This document shows, in pieces, positions 1 to 8,094 of a stretch of 64,000 bases of DNA. The position numbers and the translations under genes were made by a program. Within the stretch, counting starts at the first letter, position 1; each line of letters opens with the position of its first letter. This stretch comes from Glutamicibacter arilaitensis Re117 (GTDB taxonomy: Bacteria; Actinomycetota; Actinomycetes; Actinomycetales; Micrococcaceae): NCBI RefSeq assembly GCF_000197735.1, contig NC_014550.1:1798001-1862000 (forward strand), read 5' to 3'. The notes under the pieces are model-generated. The model had not been told where the DNA came from, searched no databases, and saw only the letters and a program-made list of their open reading frames with translations.

Positions 1-1844
1 GGGGCAAGGTCGTAGTGCTTGGCACCGGAGTTGGAAACGACGTACACCGGACCGTCGGTAACACCCTCATGTTCGGTGGTATTCGAGTTGTGGTAACCGC
101 GAGCGTAGACGTGGTCGTGGCCCATCTGCACGAGGTCGATATTGTGCTTCTGGAAGACCGGAACCCAGTGCTCACGCAGCACCGGCTCATTGCGGCCGGC
201 GGAAGCCGAGTAGACCGGCTGGTGGAAGGTGACAACGTTCCACTTGGAATCGCTATCTTCTAGGATGTGGTCCAACCAGGCGGCCTGGAACTGAACCCAA
301 AGCGAGCTGACATTACCGGCCGGGCAGTCACTGCCTTCACAGGCCGGCAGGTTATCCGGAACCAAGAAACCAGTGCTACGGGTGGCGTTGATGGTAATGA
401 AACGCACGCCCTGGTAGTCAGTGAAGTAGACGGTTTCCTTGGCGAATTCGGTCCAGTGCTCGAAGAGTGCGCGGTACTGGATGGCCTGTGGGGTGTCGCC
501 CACGGTCAGCTTCGCCAGTTCGCCGGCGGTCTCAACGCTTGGGTTGTTGCCTGGGTACTCGAAGTTGGCCTTCCATGCCAGAAGCTTGTTATCTCCGGAG
601 TACTCGTGGTTACCCGGAGCTGCCATCACGTTGGTGGTCGCGCCGGAATCCTTCATACCTTTGAACCAGTTGGTCCACTCGGTCTCGTTGCTGCCGGTGT
701 TGATGAGATCGCCCGCGTGTACCGATCCCACAATATTTGGGGCGGCGGCCATGGCCTGCTTAACAACCTTTGGCCAGGTAGTATCCAAACCGATCTGTGC
801 ATCGCCAAAGTAGATGTACTGGAAATTCTTTGCGTTCGGATCTGCGGTCTTAAAGGTGTACCACGGGCTGTAGGAGCCCGCGTTACCCACCCGATAGGTG
901 TAGCTGGTTGCCGGGGTGAGACCGGTGAGCTCTGCCGAGAAATGTGGCAGCGGGTTGTTATTTACCCGATCCACGAAGCGTGCGTCGATGCTGCGTACTT
1001 CGGTGCCAGCGGTTTCGCGGATCTCAACCACGCCGGTTTCCTCATTAGCGATTCCACCGAGCCAGGAAACGTACTGGGAAGTTTCCGGGGTTTCGGTCGG
1101 GGTGAGGATAACCCGCGATGGTGGTTCATGGTGCTCGGTGGTGTGCAGGCTCAGCTCTGGGAAATCCAAGTAGATGTCCGAGCTGACTTCACGGTCCTGG
1201 TGCAGGCTGACGGCCACAGTATTTTCTCCGTCAACCAGCACATCGGCTGGAATACGGAAGGTGCTGGTGACCGGGTCACCATTGGAACTACCCGCGTATT
1301 CCTGGTTGTTTTCGCCGGTGAGGCGATCGTCGAGAAAACCGGCAACCTTGGTGCCATTAACCCAGATGACTAGGGCATCGTCGTAGGTGGCTTCGCCGCT
1401 GAGTTCTACATACTGATCCGCTTGGCCGGCTTCAAGATCGAAGCTGGTGCGGAAGAAGTAGGTAGGGACGGTAGTCTTGCCCTGCTCGGGTAGATAGTGG
1501 TTCAGCAGAGTCTTAGGGGTGTAGGGGCCTACCGCACCCAATGAGCCGTTCTTGGCTCCGAAACTTCCCTTTGCGTTCTTCCATGTACTGTCATCGAAAT
1601 CATTTTCGGTCCAGGCATTTAGCGAGCTAAGGCCAGCGGCTGGGTCGCTTCCATCGTCAAGGAATTTCCACTCGGTATCAGCAGTGGTGATGACGGTCTG
1701 ATCTTCAATGTCAGTTTCAGGTGCAGCCAGTGCCGACTGGCCAGTAATAACTGTCGTTCCAAAAAGTGCCAACGCCATTGCGCCGACACCCGTTCGTTTA
1801 AGCCACGTTGTGGCTCGAGGATCTTGTCGCATCTCAACCTTCAT
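1..1844 (-). CDS. Secreted purple acid phosphatase-like metallophosphoesterase, 3' end cut off
   Basis: The frame reads leftward from ATG 1844 and is still open at the window edge, so the C-terminus is missing. The N-terminus has charged residues, a hydrophobic stretch and a Sec-type cleavage region ending SALAAPE near residue 40, so it is probably exported. A fibronectin-like domain typical of purple acid phosphatases follows (about residues 250-340). The dimetal phosphoesterase blocks come next: FGDAQ, HAGDLINTG, APGNHEY, TFHQPVYS and GHDHVYAR. The last five residues are characteristic of purple acid phosphatases. It probably hydrolyses phosphate esters outside the membrane. An internal ATG at 1832 has a slightly better purine-rich upstream sequence and is an alternative start. 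Confidence 0.88.
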   Translation of the reverse strand, partial: MKVEMRQDPRATTWLKRTGVGAMALALFGTTVITGQSALAAPETDIEDQTVITTADTEWKFLDDGSDPAAGLSSLNAWTENDFDDSTWKNAKGSFGAKNGSLGAVGPYTPKTLLNHYLPEQGKTTVPTYFFRTSFDLEAGQADQYVELSGEATYDDALVIWVNGTKVAGFLDDRLTGENNQEYAGSSNGDPVTSTFRIPADVLVDGENTVAVSLHQDREVSSDIYLDFPELSLHTTEHHEPPSRVILTPTETPETSQYVSWLGGIANEETGVVEIRETAGTEVRSIDARFVDRVNNNPLPHFSAELTGLTPATSYTYRVGNAGSYSPWYTFKTADPNAKNFQYIYFGDAQIGLDTTWPKVVKQAMAAAPNIVGSVHAGDLINTGSNETEWTNWFKGMKDSGATTNVMAAPGNHEYSGDNKLLAWKANFEYPGNNPSVETAGELAKLTVGDTPQAIQYRALFEHWTEFAKETVYFTDYQGVRFITINATRSTGFLVPDNLPACEGSDCPAGNVSSLWVQFQAAWLDHILEDSDSKWNVVTFHQPVYSASAGRNEPVLREHWVPVFQKHNIDLVQMGHDHVYARGYHNSNTTEHEGVTDGPVYVVSNSGAKHYDLA

Positions 1845-2056
1845 CGCACGTTGTATAGATGATTCCCTCTCAGGTCGTTGAGGGGGCGTAATTCATCTAA
1901 GGCGATGGAACTAACCAGCTGGGTAACACCTAGTAAACGGCTGATTAATCTATTGGAAGTTGATGAACAGTGGGCAAAGTTGAGTTAATTCTTCGTTTGC
2001 TCATTCGGCCTGGCATGCCGTGCTTAAATCTTCGACGGTGTGGTGCGACTCAAAGG

Positions 2057-2098
2057 CACACCTTTGGATTGCCAGGCCTTCGGGCAACCCAAGGTGTG
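2057..2098 (-). terminator. Long hairpin downstream of yaaA
   Basis: An outer stem (CACACCTTTGG with CCCAAGGTGTG, one mismatch) and an inner stem (TTGCC with GGCAA) start 23 bases after the yaaA stop. There is no clear T-run, so this is a structural call. The rest of 1845-2121 shows nothing recognisable. Confidence 0.5.
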
Positions 2099-2121
2099 AA
2101 TCCACGCGACGGTGGCAGTTC

Positions 2122-2901
2122 CTACGAGGCGGTGGTGAACTTATGACCTTCAGACAAAAGAATGTTTAGTGCAACGCCCTTCTTATCTTCGACCAATGAA
2201 GCTTCCCACTTGCTCTGGATCAAGGCCAGTAGTTCGTCTTTGTTCGTTGGTGCAACCGGCTGCTGGACCAGGAAACGGGCCACCTCACCGCGGGTGTGCT
2301 TGGCGAAGTGTGAAACTACTTTAGGTACTCCGTTGCGCAACTGGAAGACATTGACCGCAACGCTGTTGTCATTGGTTGGCTTATAAGCCGCAGCGTAGGT
2401 GCTCGACCGTGCATCAACGATCAGCTCATCCCCGGCGGCCGCATCTAATACGGGGGTCAGGCGTTTCTTCCACCAGCTGGCAAGCTTGCCCAAGGGTTCG
2501 AGCTTGACCGACATGGATAGGCGGTAGGGCGGAATGCGATCGGCAAAGCGAACGGCTCCCCACAGGGCGGAGATCACCAGGATGGACTCATCGGCTCGCT
2601 GCTGTGCGGCCTCATCCAGACTTGCGTAGTTCAAAGCTTCAAAGAGCACACCTGAATAAATATCGTGTGCTTTGGCGGCTGGTTCGGTGTGCAGAGAAAT
2701 ATTGCGAGCCACTTCATTGGCCAAGGTGGCGCCGACACCGAGGATCTCCATGGCGTCCTCGCGGGCTGACACCTCGGTCAGCGCAGCAAGTACCTGAGCG
2801 CGCTGCTCAGCAAGCTCCGGAAATGAAAGATCTTCGAATTCAAAGGGTGAGCCTTCGGTGTGGGCGTTCTTACCCTCGGAAGGCGGCAACAAAATAAGCA
2901 C
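2122..2901 (-). CDS. yaaA: YaaA family peroxide-stress protein (DUF328/UPF0246)
   Basis: A 259-residue protein, the usual length of the family. It begins with the signature MLILLPPSEGK and carries the conserved blocks ALWGAVRF, YRLSM, SWWKK and DARSSTYAAAYKP. Family members bind DNA and protect against peroxide by limiting free iron; that role comes from the E. coli homologue and is not visible here. It is a single gene, transcribed away from rnpB, with a hairpin just after its stop. Confidence 0.93.
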   Translation of the reverse strand: MLILLPPSEGKNAHTEGSPFEFEDLSFPELAEQRAQVLAALTEVSAREDAMEILGVGATLANEVARNISLHTEPAAKAHDIYSGVLFEALNYASLDEAAQQRADESILVISALWGAVRFADRIPPYRLSMSVKLEPLGKLASWWKKRLTPVLDAAAGDELIVDARSSTYAAAYKPTNDNSVAVNVFQLRNGVPKVVSHFAKHTRGEVARFLVQQPVAPTNKDELLALIQSKWEASLVEDKKGVALNILLSEGHKFTTAS

Positions 2902-3020
2902 GCTTTCCAGCTTATCGGAAGATCATTCTTCTCCCCATCTGGGCAGTAATCTGTAGCTTTGGGCTTGTCAGTGTGTTCAGAGGCTCATGGTCACGGTCAG
3001 CGCAGGTGAACTTACGGGGC

Positions 3021-3026
3021 TAGAAT
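3021..3026 (+). promoter_or_regulatory. -10 element of the rnpB promoter
   Basis: TAGAAT lies 8 bases before the first base of the RNase P RNA, as expected for its start point. No convincing -35 hexamer is visible 16-18 bases upstream. Confidence 0.55.
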
Positions 3027-3034
3027 AGTAACTG

Positions 3035-3389
3035 AATGGGATGGCCAGACGGTCGCGTGGCAAGTTATTGTCCCGAGGAACGTCCGGGCTCCGCAGAACA
3101 GGGTGGTGGGTAACGCCCACTCGGGGTAACCCGCAGGCTAGTGCCACAGAAAATAGACCGCCAGGTTTCCTGGTAAGGGTGAAACGGTGGTGTAAGAGAC
3201 CACCAGCGCCCCAAGTGATTGGGGCGGCTAGGTAAACCCCACCCGGAGCAAGGTCAGACAGACTGCGTTACGAGGGCTGTTCGCCCCATGCAGTCGGGTG
3301 GACCGCTAGAGGCTGTCGGCAACGGCAGTCGTAGATAGATGACCGTCCCGCTTCGGCGCGACAAAACCCGGCGTATCGGCCATCCCATT
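3035..3389 (+). ncRNA. rnpB: RNase P RNA, bacterial class A
   Basis: About 355 nt whose ends pair with each other (GAATGGGATGGCC at the start, GGCCATCCCATTC at the end), forming the P1 helix. The universally conserved core is present: GAGGAACGTCCGGGCTCC near 3078, the block around ACAGAAAATAGACCGCC at 3148-3164, the GGTAAGGGTGAAACGGTG block at 3172-3189, and AGATAGATGACCG near the 3' end, which pairs in P4. This is the catalytic RNA that matures tRNA 5' ends. A -10 box precedes it directly. Confidence 0.97.
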
Positions 3390-3610
3390 CACACTCTTCC
3401 TTCCCGCGATTGCGCCGGCATCAGCCCCTAATGCGCTGGTGAGATGATTCACAATCCGTAGCTCTCAGAATTTCTGCGCACGGTCTAGAATGGATCATGT
3501 ACTTACGAGGATGATCCTGTTACCTCGTACCACCGCAAAAGCAATGGTGCTTCCCACGGTGCCAACCGACTTTATGGATCTGCGAGTCGGCTGAATTGGA
3601 AGGATTTTCT

Positions 3611-5068
3611 GTGACCCAGCAGTCTGTCGTTGCCCAGCAAGAATGGAGCGGGCGCGAAGAGCTCGCCGAGGCCATGATCCCACTGATCGGACGTCTGTAC
3701 CGCAAGAACAATGTGGTGACCTCCGTCTACGGCCGCAAGCTGATCAATCAGTCCGCCATTGACATCATCAAGGCCCACCGCGTGGTGCGCCGCATCGATG
3801 GCGAAGAACTTGACCTGAATGACACCAAGGCCATCCTGGATGCCATCGAGACCCTGAATGTTGGCTCGGTTGCCGTTGACCTCGGTCGCGTGAACAAGAA
3901 GTTCAAGGAATCCGGATCCGCTGATCTGAACGCATTCCTCACCGAAGAATTGGGCGAGAAGGTTGGCCAGGCTGGCGCAACCGACGCAGAACCACAGGAC
4001 GTAGTGCTCTACGGCTTTGGCCGCATCGGCCGCCTGCTGGCTCGCATTCTCGTCGAGCGTGGCGGCTACGGCCTGCGCCTGCGTGCCATCGTGGTCCGCA
4101 AGGGCTCGGATGATGACATCGTCAAGCGCGCTTCGCTGCTGCGCCGCGACTCGGTCCACGGCCGCTTCGAAGGCTCGATCACCGTTGATGAGGAAAACAG
4201 CACGATCCTCGCCAACGGCACCCTGATCAAGGTCATCTACTCGAACGACCCGACCACCGTTGACTACACCGCACACGGCATCGACAACGCCATCGTGGTG
4301 GACAACACCGGCCGCTGGCGCGATGAGGCTGGCCTGTCCCAGCACCTGCAGGCCAAGGGCGTTTCCCGCGTCCTGCTGACTGCACCGGGCAAGGGCGATC
4401 TGAAGAACATCGTCCACGGCATCAACGATTCGTGGATCACCGCAGATGACAAGATCGTCACCGCTGCATCGTGCACCACCAACGCCATCACCCCAGTGCT
4501 CAAGGCCCTGAACGACAAGTTCGGCGTCATCCACGGGCACGTCGAGACCGTTCACTCGTTCACCAACGACCAGAACCTGATCGACAACTTCCACAAGGGC
4601 GAGCGCCGCGGCCGTTCGGCAGCGCTGAACATGGTGATCACCGAAACCGGTGCCGCCAAGGCAGTAGCCAAGGCCCTGCCGGAGTTCGAAGGCAAGCTGA
4701 CCGGTAACGCCATCCGCGTACCGACCCCAGATGTCTCCATGGCGATCTTGAACCTGAACCTGGAAAACGAGACCACCAAGGAAGAGCTCAACGCCTACCT
4801 GCGTGAAACTTCGCTGACCTCCAGCCTGCACAAGCAGATCGACTACATCGATTCGCCTGAGGTTGTCTCCACCGACTTCGTTGGCTCGCGCCGAGCCGGC
4901 ATCGTTGATGGCCTGGCCACCATCGTGACCGGCAAGAACGCTGTTGTCTACGTTTGGTACGACAACGAGTTCGGCTACTCCTGCCAGGTTGTGCGCGTCA
5001 TCGAATCGATGGCCGGCACCCACCCAGCAGCAGTTCCAGCTTTGAAGGCTGAAGCCGTCACCGTCTAA
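3611..5068 (+). CDS. gapB: Glyceraldehyde-3-phosphate dehydrogenase, long GapB type
   Basis: About 485 residues, some 125 longer at the N-terminus than standard GAPDH, as in corynebacterial GapB. That extension has the GapB-specific MIPLIGRLYRKNNVV block. The NAD(P)-binding motif is VLYGFGRIGRLLAR. The catalytic cysteine is in AASCTTNAITP (about residue 288), and WYDNEFGYS lies near the C-terminus. The start chosen is GTG 3611, because AAGGA sits 6 bases upstream; a TTG at 3596 is less likely. In Corynebacterium, GapB acts mainly in the gluconeogenic direction; that role is transferred by homology. A TAGAAT at 3485 may be its -10 box, leaving a leader of about 115 nt with a small ACGAGG/CCTCGT stem. 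Confidence 0.95.
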   Translation: MTQQSVVAQQEWSGREELAEAMIPLIGRLYRKNNVVTSVYGRKLINQSAIDIIKAHRVVRRIDGEELDLNDTKAILDAIETLNVGSVAVDLGRVNKKFKESGSADLNAFLTEELGEKVGQAGATDAEPQDVVLYGFGRIGRLLARILVERGGYGLRLRAIVVRKGSDDDIVKRASLLRRDSVHGRFEGSITVDEENSTILANGTLIKVIYSNDPTTVDYTAHGIDNAIVVDNTGRWRDEAGLSQHLQAKGVSRVLLTAPGKGDLKNIVHGINDSWITADDKIVTAASCTTNAITPVLKALNDKFGVIHGHVETVHSFTNDQNLIDNFHKGERRGRSAALNMVITETGAAKAVAKALPEFEGKLTGNAIRVPTPDVSMAILNLNLENETTKEELNAYLRETSLTSSLHKQIDYIDSPEVVSTDFVGSRRAGIVDGLATIVTGKNAVVYVWYDNEFGYSCQVVRVIESMAGTHPAAVPALKAEAVTV

Positions 5069-5088
5069 GACCTTCCCGGTTTTATGCC

Positions 5089-5133
5089 AAAGGGACCTTC
5101 TCCAACGCTTTACGCGTCGGAGAAGGTCCCTTT
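5089..5133 (+). terminator. Rho-independent terminator of gapB
   Basis: A perfect 15-bp stem, AAAGGGACCTTCTCC with GGAGAAGGTCCCTTT, around a short loop, 20 bases after the gapB stop. The 3' arm ends in TTTGTGGTT. Confidence 0.9.
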
Positions 5134-5148
5134 GTGGTTCAACGGCTG

Positions 5149-5350
5149 CTAGCTCGCGATGGATGAGGAACTATTCTTCGCCTCGCGTGAGCGCTGGGCC
5201 CCGTCATCGGCAATGATGGTGCCGTAGACCAGCCCCTGGCCGATAGTGGGGCCGGCGCCCGGGTAGACCTCGCCGAAGATATTCGAGGCAGTATTTCCCT
5301 GGGCGTAGAGACCTTGGATCGGCGAATCATCTTCGCGCACCACTACGGCC
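5149..5350 (-). pseudogene. C-terminal remnant of an FAD-dependent dehydrogenase (fumarate reductase / 3-ketosteroid dehydrogenase type)
   Basis: The last 66 or so codons of a flavoprotein survive, with an intact natural stop (TAG). The family's C-terminal signature is clear: GLYAQGNTASNIFGEVYPGAG followed by TIGQGLVYG, where such enzymes have GLYATGNT...YPGAG.TIG..L.FG. Upstream of about 5350 the frame stays open but has no similarity to the family, and at the same point a different remnant starts on the other strand. The FAD-binding N-terminal 400 or more residues are missing, so it cannot be functional. Confidence 0.8.
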
Positions 5351-5875
5351 AAGCTCGTCGCCCAGGATTTCGTGCTGGTTGACCAATGGGTCACCGGGCG
5401 CCATGAACCGGCGCAGCCCTTGGCAGAGCTCTTGCGCAGGTACCTTGCGTCCCATGGGCCAGCAACCATCCGCTACGCTGCCTGGTACTCGGGGCAAACC
5501 CTCAGCGATATGCGAGCAGCCAGCTAGACATTGGCAGAAGATCTCATCCGCGTAGGCAAGGATGAACGCGGTGAGGACTCCTGGGTGATAGCCCAAAGCC
5601 TGGCACACGTAGTACTTCAGCCGGAGCGAGTATCCTAGCTACCGTTGCGCCTGCGTGGACCCTTCGATGAGTACTGCCTGGGCTATGGCACGCGCACCCT
5701 GGTAGCTGATGAGCAGATGACAGCGCAGATCCTGCCGGGCAAGAACGGCATGTTCCTACCCTTCTGTCAGCAGGAGGGAAGGGCAGCAAAGATCTTGAAT
5801 GCAGAAACAGCGCCGACCGATAGTATCGGTGCGGCGCTGCATCAGCGGTATCTGGACTTCAAGACCGCCCGCTAG
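5351..5875 (+). pseudogene. Remnant of a winged-helix DNA-binding protein (AlkZ/YcaQ-like, HTH_42 family) with two in-frame stops
   Basis: One continuous frame from about 5351 to the TAG at 5873 shows the C-terminal half of the family: FVLVDQWVTGRHEPAQPLA, then RRYLASHGPATIRYAAWYSG, FDEYCLGYGTRTLV and LPGKNGMFLP. Two TAG codons interrupt it (at about 5525 and 5636), and the N-terminal half is missing. Relatives include the interstrand-crosslink glycosylase AlkZ. No frameshift was needed to follow it, so decay is point mutation plus loss of the 5' end. It begins exactly where the divergent flavoprotein remnant ends. Confidence 0.8.
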
Positions 5876-5887
5876 ACGGCCAAGTCG

Positions 5888-6460
5888 CTAGTGGCCGAAT
5901 GGATCCTCATCGGTACCCGGCAACCAGGTATTGCCCGGTACGCCCCAACCCAGAGCTTTCTTGGCCTTCTTCCAGCGTTTCTCCCAACGTGGCTGTAGCT
6001 TATCCACGTAGAGGTAGCCATCAAGATGGTCGTACTCGTGCTGCATGATGCGGGCGAACCAGCCATGAGCCTCGAAAGAGATCGGATTGCCGAACTCGTC
6101 AAAGCCTTCCACCTTCGCATAGTCTGCGCGCTGCAGCGGGTAGTTCAAGCCGGGAACCGACAAGCAGCCTTCTGAGTCCTCATCAGGGTGCGCAGGAGCC
6201 TGCGAAACCTTGGAGAGGGTCAGCTTCGGGTTGATCACCACGCCACGTTCGGGCGCATCGTCCTGATCGGCGAATACGTAGGTGAACATGCGCAGGCCCA
6301 AGCCGATCTGCGGAGCTGCAAGGCCGACGCCATGCGCTTCATCCATGGTCAGGTGCATATCGGCAACGAGCGCGCGCAACGCGTCATCAAACTCGGTTAC
6401 CTCAACGGCACGCTTGTGCAATACCGGTTCGCCGTAAACAGTGATCTGCCGAATAGGCAC
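5888..6460 (-). CDS. def: Peptide deformylase
   Basis: It removes the formyl group from the N-terminal methionine of nascent proteins. All three metal-site motifs are intact: GVGLAAPQIG, EGCLSVPG (Cys ligand) and QHEYDHLDG (two His ligands and the catalytic Glu). The start chosen is GTG 6460, because AAAGGA lies 9 bases upstream; an ATG six codons earlier overlaps that ribosome site. At 190 residues it is normal length. It follows the acyl-CoA dehydrogenase by 24 bases and is probably co-transcribed with it. Confidence 0.96.
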   Translation of the reverse strand: MPIRQITVYGEPVLHKRAVEVTEFDDALRALVADMHLTMDEAHGVGLAAPQIGLGLRMFTYVFADQDDAPERGVVINPKLTLSKVSQAPAHPDEDSEGCLSVPGLNYPLQRADYAKVEGFDEFGNPISFEAHGWFARIMQHEYDHLDGYLYVDKLQPRWEKRWKKAKKALGWGVPGNTWLPGTDEDPFGH

Positions 6461-6484
6461 GTGATCAGTTCCTTTCAAAAGTGC

Positions 6485-7633
6485 TTAGAGTGCTCGTCCA
6501 ATAGTTTCACGCATGATCTCGCTTGTGCCACCGAAGATGGTCAGCAAGCGCGAGGCAGTGAACGACTGGGCAATCGGGTACTCCATGATGTAGCCATAGC
6601 CGCCATGCAGCTGCAATGCCTTATCGGAAAGCTTTTTCGCGCTCTCACTAGCCCAAAGCTTCACCTCGGCGGCATCGGAAGCATTCAGCTCACCCTCATT
6701 GAAAGCCAGCACCGCACGGTCAACGAAGCTCTGGGTGACATGCGCCTCAGTTTTCAAATCAGCCAGCTCAAAACGCGTGTTCTGGTATTCGGTGAGTACC
6801 TGGCCGAAGGTCGAGCGGTTCTTCGTATGCTCAAGCGCCTGCTCGAAGGATGCAGAGCAGATCGCCGATGCGGCCACGGCGAGAGCCAAACGAGCCTGGG
6901 GCAGCTGCGCTTTGACATAGGACAGGCCCTGGCCGACTTCGCCAACAAGATCCGTCGCAGAGACGCGGACCTCGTCAAAGAACAGCTCAGCGGTATCTGA
7001 GGCGCGCAAGCCCATCTTGTCGAACGGCTTGCCGTTGCTGTAGCCCTCGGAACGCTCAACCATGAACAGCGAGAAAGAATGCGCGCCGGCCCGCGAGCTC
7101 TCGCCATCGGTACGCGCAAGCACTAGAGACGCATCGCCAAAGGCCGCATTGCCGATGAAGGTCTTCTGCCCGCTGATCAGCCAGTCATCGCCATCGCGCA
7201 CCGCCTTCGTGCGTACGGCACGCAGGTCAGAACCCGCGCCAGGCTCGGTCAGCGCGCAGGAGGTGATGGTAGAGCCGTCCACCATGCGTGGAAGCCACTT
7301 GGCCTTGAGCTCGGCAGAACCGTAGGACAGCAGATAAGGCAGCACCAGATCGTCATGCAGGTGGAACGCCAACGCCACGGCCAGGTGCCCGGAACGCACG
7401 AACTCCTCATCAAGCACTACACGGAAACGGTAGTCATCAATCCCCATGCCACCGAATTCTTCAGGCACGGCAAGACCTAGCAGGCCGTTCTCGCCGGCAG
7501 ACTGCCACACCTCGCGAGGAATCTGGTGGTCCTTCTCCCACTGAGCGTATTTGCCGGAAATCTCCCGGGCATTGAACTCCGTAGCCAATTCACGGAACTG
7601 CTCGTGGTCCTCTTCAAAGAGCGCGCGTTTCAC
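6485..7633 (-). CDS. Acyl-CoA dehydrogenase family protein lacking the usual catalytic glutamate
   Basis: A 382-residue flavoprotein with the full fold: N-terminal helical domain, ALTEPGAGSDL flavin/substrate block, the beta domain, and the C-terminal HGGYGYIMEYP motif. It resembles the long-chain type (IFGGTSEIMRE, where long-chain enzymes have IYGGTNEIM). In that type the catalytic base is the Glu of PQERL, but here the sequence reads PQARL, and the medium-chain position (IYEGT) is Gly. Neither known catalytic Glu is present, so it may be a different reaction type or a non-dehydrogenating relative. The start chosen is GTG 7633, with AAAGGT upstream. It lies first in an apparent operon with def. 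Confidence 0.88.
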   Translation of the reverse strand: MKRALFEEDHEQFRELATEFNAREISGKYAQWEKDHQIPREVWQSAGENGLLGLAVPEEFGGMGIDDYRFRVVLDEEFVRSGHLAVALAFHLHDDLVLPYLLSYGSAELKAKWLPRMVDGSTITSCALTEPGAGSDLRAVRTKAVRDGDDWLISGQKTFIGNAAFGDASLVLARTDGESSRAGAHSFSLFMVERSEGYSNGKPFDKMGLRASDTAELFFDEVRVSATDLVGEVGQGLSYVKAQLPQARLALAVAASAICSASFEQALEHTKNRSTFGQVLTEYQNTRFELADLKTEAHVTQSFVDRAVLAFNEGELNASDAAEVKLWASESAKKLSDKALQLHGGYGYIMEYPIAQSFTASRLLTIFGGTSEIMRETIGRAL

Positions 7634-8094
7634 AGGGGGAGTACCTTTCGGTAGAGGGGCGGGGCCTAATTTGGGGCAGGCCAGGAACATCGACCTGCCC
7701 GACTGTTCACTTCCATTATGGTCTTACCCAATGACATGCGCCTATTTGCGGCCGAGTATCTGTTGCCCACGTCATGTTTGAAGCAATAAGTCTCAAAAAA
7801 CACGGGTGTAGACTCCTCGCAGCCAGTGATTCGAACATAACTTCGAATATTGTCGAGGATCTGGTGTCACAAAGCTTAACGACAAGGTGCCAGCATCAAA
7901 GATGCTGGCACCGGTCTGTATCGGTGGGAGTCATCTGCGCTCATTGCGAGTGAATGCAATCTAAATTCCCGTGATCCGCTCCATCAACTACTGTGATTCC
8001 CCCAAGAGCCCACCGCATTGGTAGATCGAACAAGAATCATCCTATGGGCAAGTATGGACATCTAAGCTGCAAAACTGGGTGACTAGGTACGTCA
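7634..8094. other. Intergenic region between the acyl-CoA dehydrogenase and the LuxR-type regulator
   Basis: 461 bases with no credible gene. It should contain the promoter of the leftward acyl-CoA dehydrogenase operon; a CATAAT-like -10 lies around 7714-7719 on the minus strand. It also holds a perfect hairpin at 7886-7912 and a TTCGAA...TTCGAA repeat near 7830. Confidence 0.5.
7886..7912 (-). terminator. Hairpin terminator downstream of the LuxR-type regulator
   Basis: A perfect 12-bp stem, GGTGCCAGCATC with GATGCTGGCACC, and a 3-base loop. On the minus strand it is followed by TTGTCGTT. It lies about 180 bases past the regulator's stop. Confidence 0.6.

Noticed and set aside
3572-5023. 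A 483-codon open frame on the minus strand opposite gapB
   Set aside because: It is a mirror of codon bias in a strongly coding gene. The translation is Val/Asp/Gly/His-rich with no family resemblance, and gapB is unmistakable.
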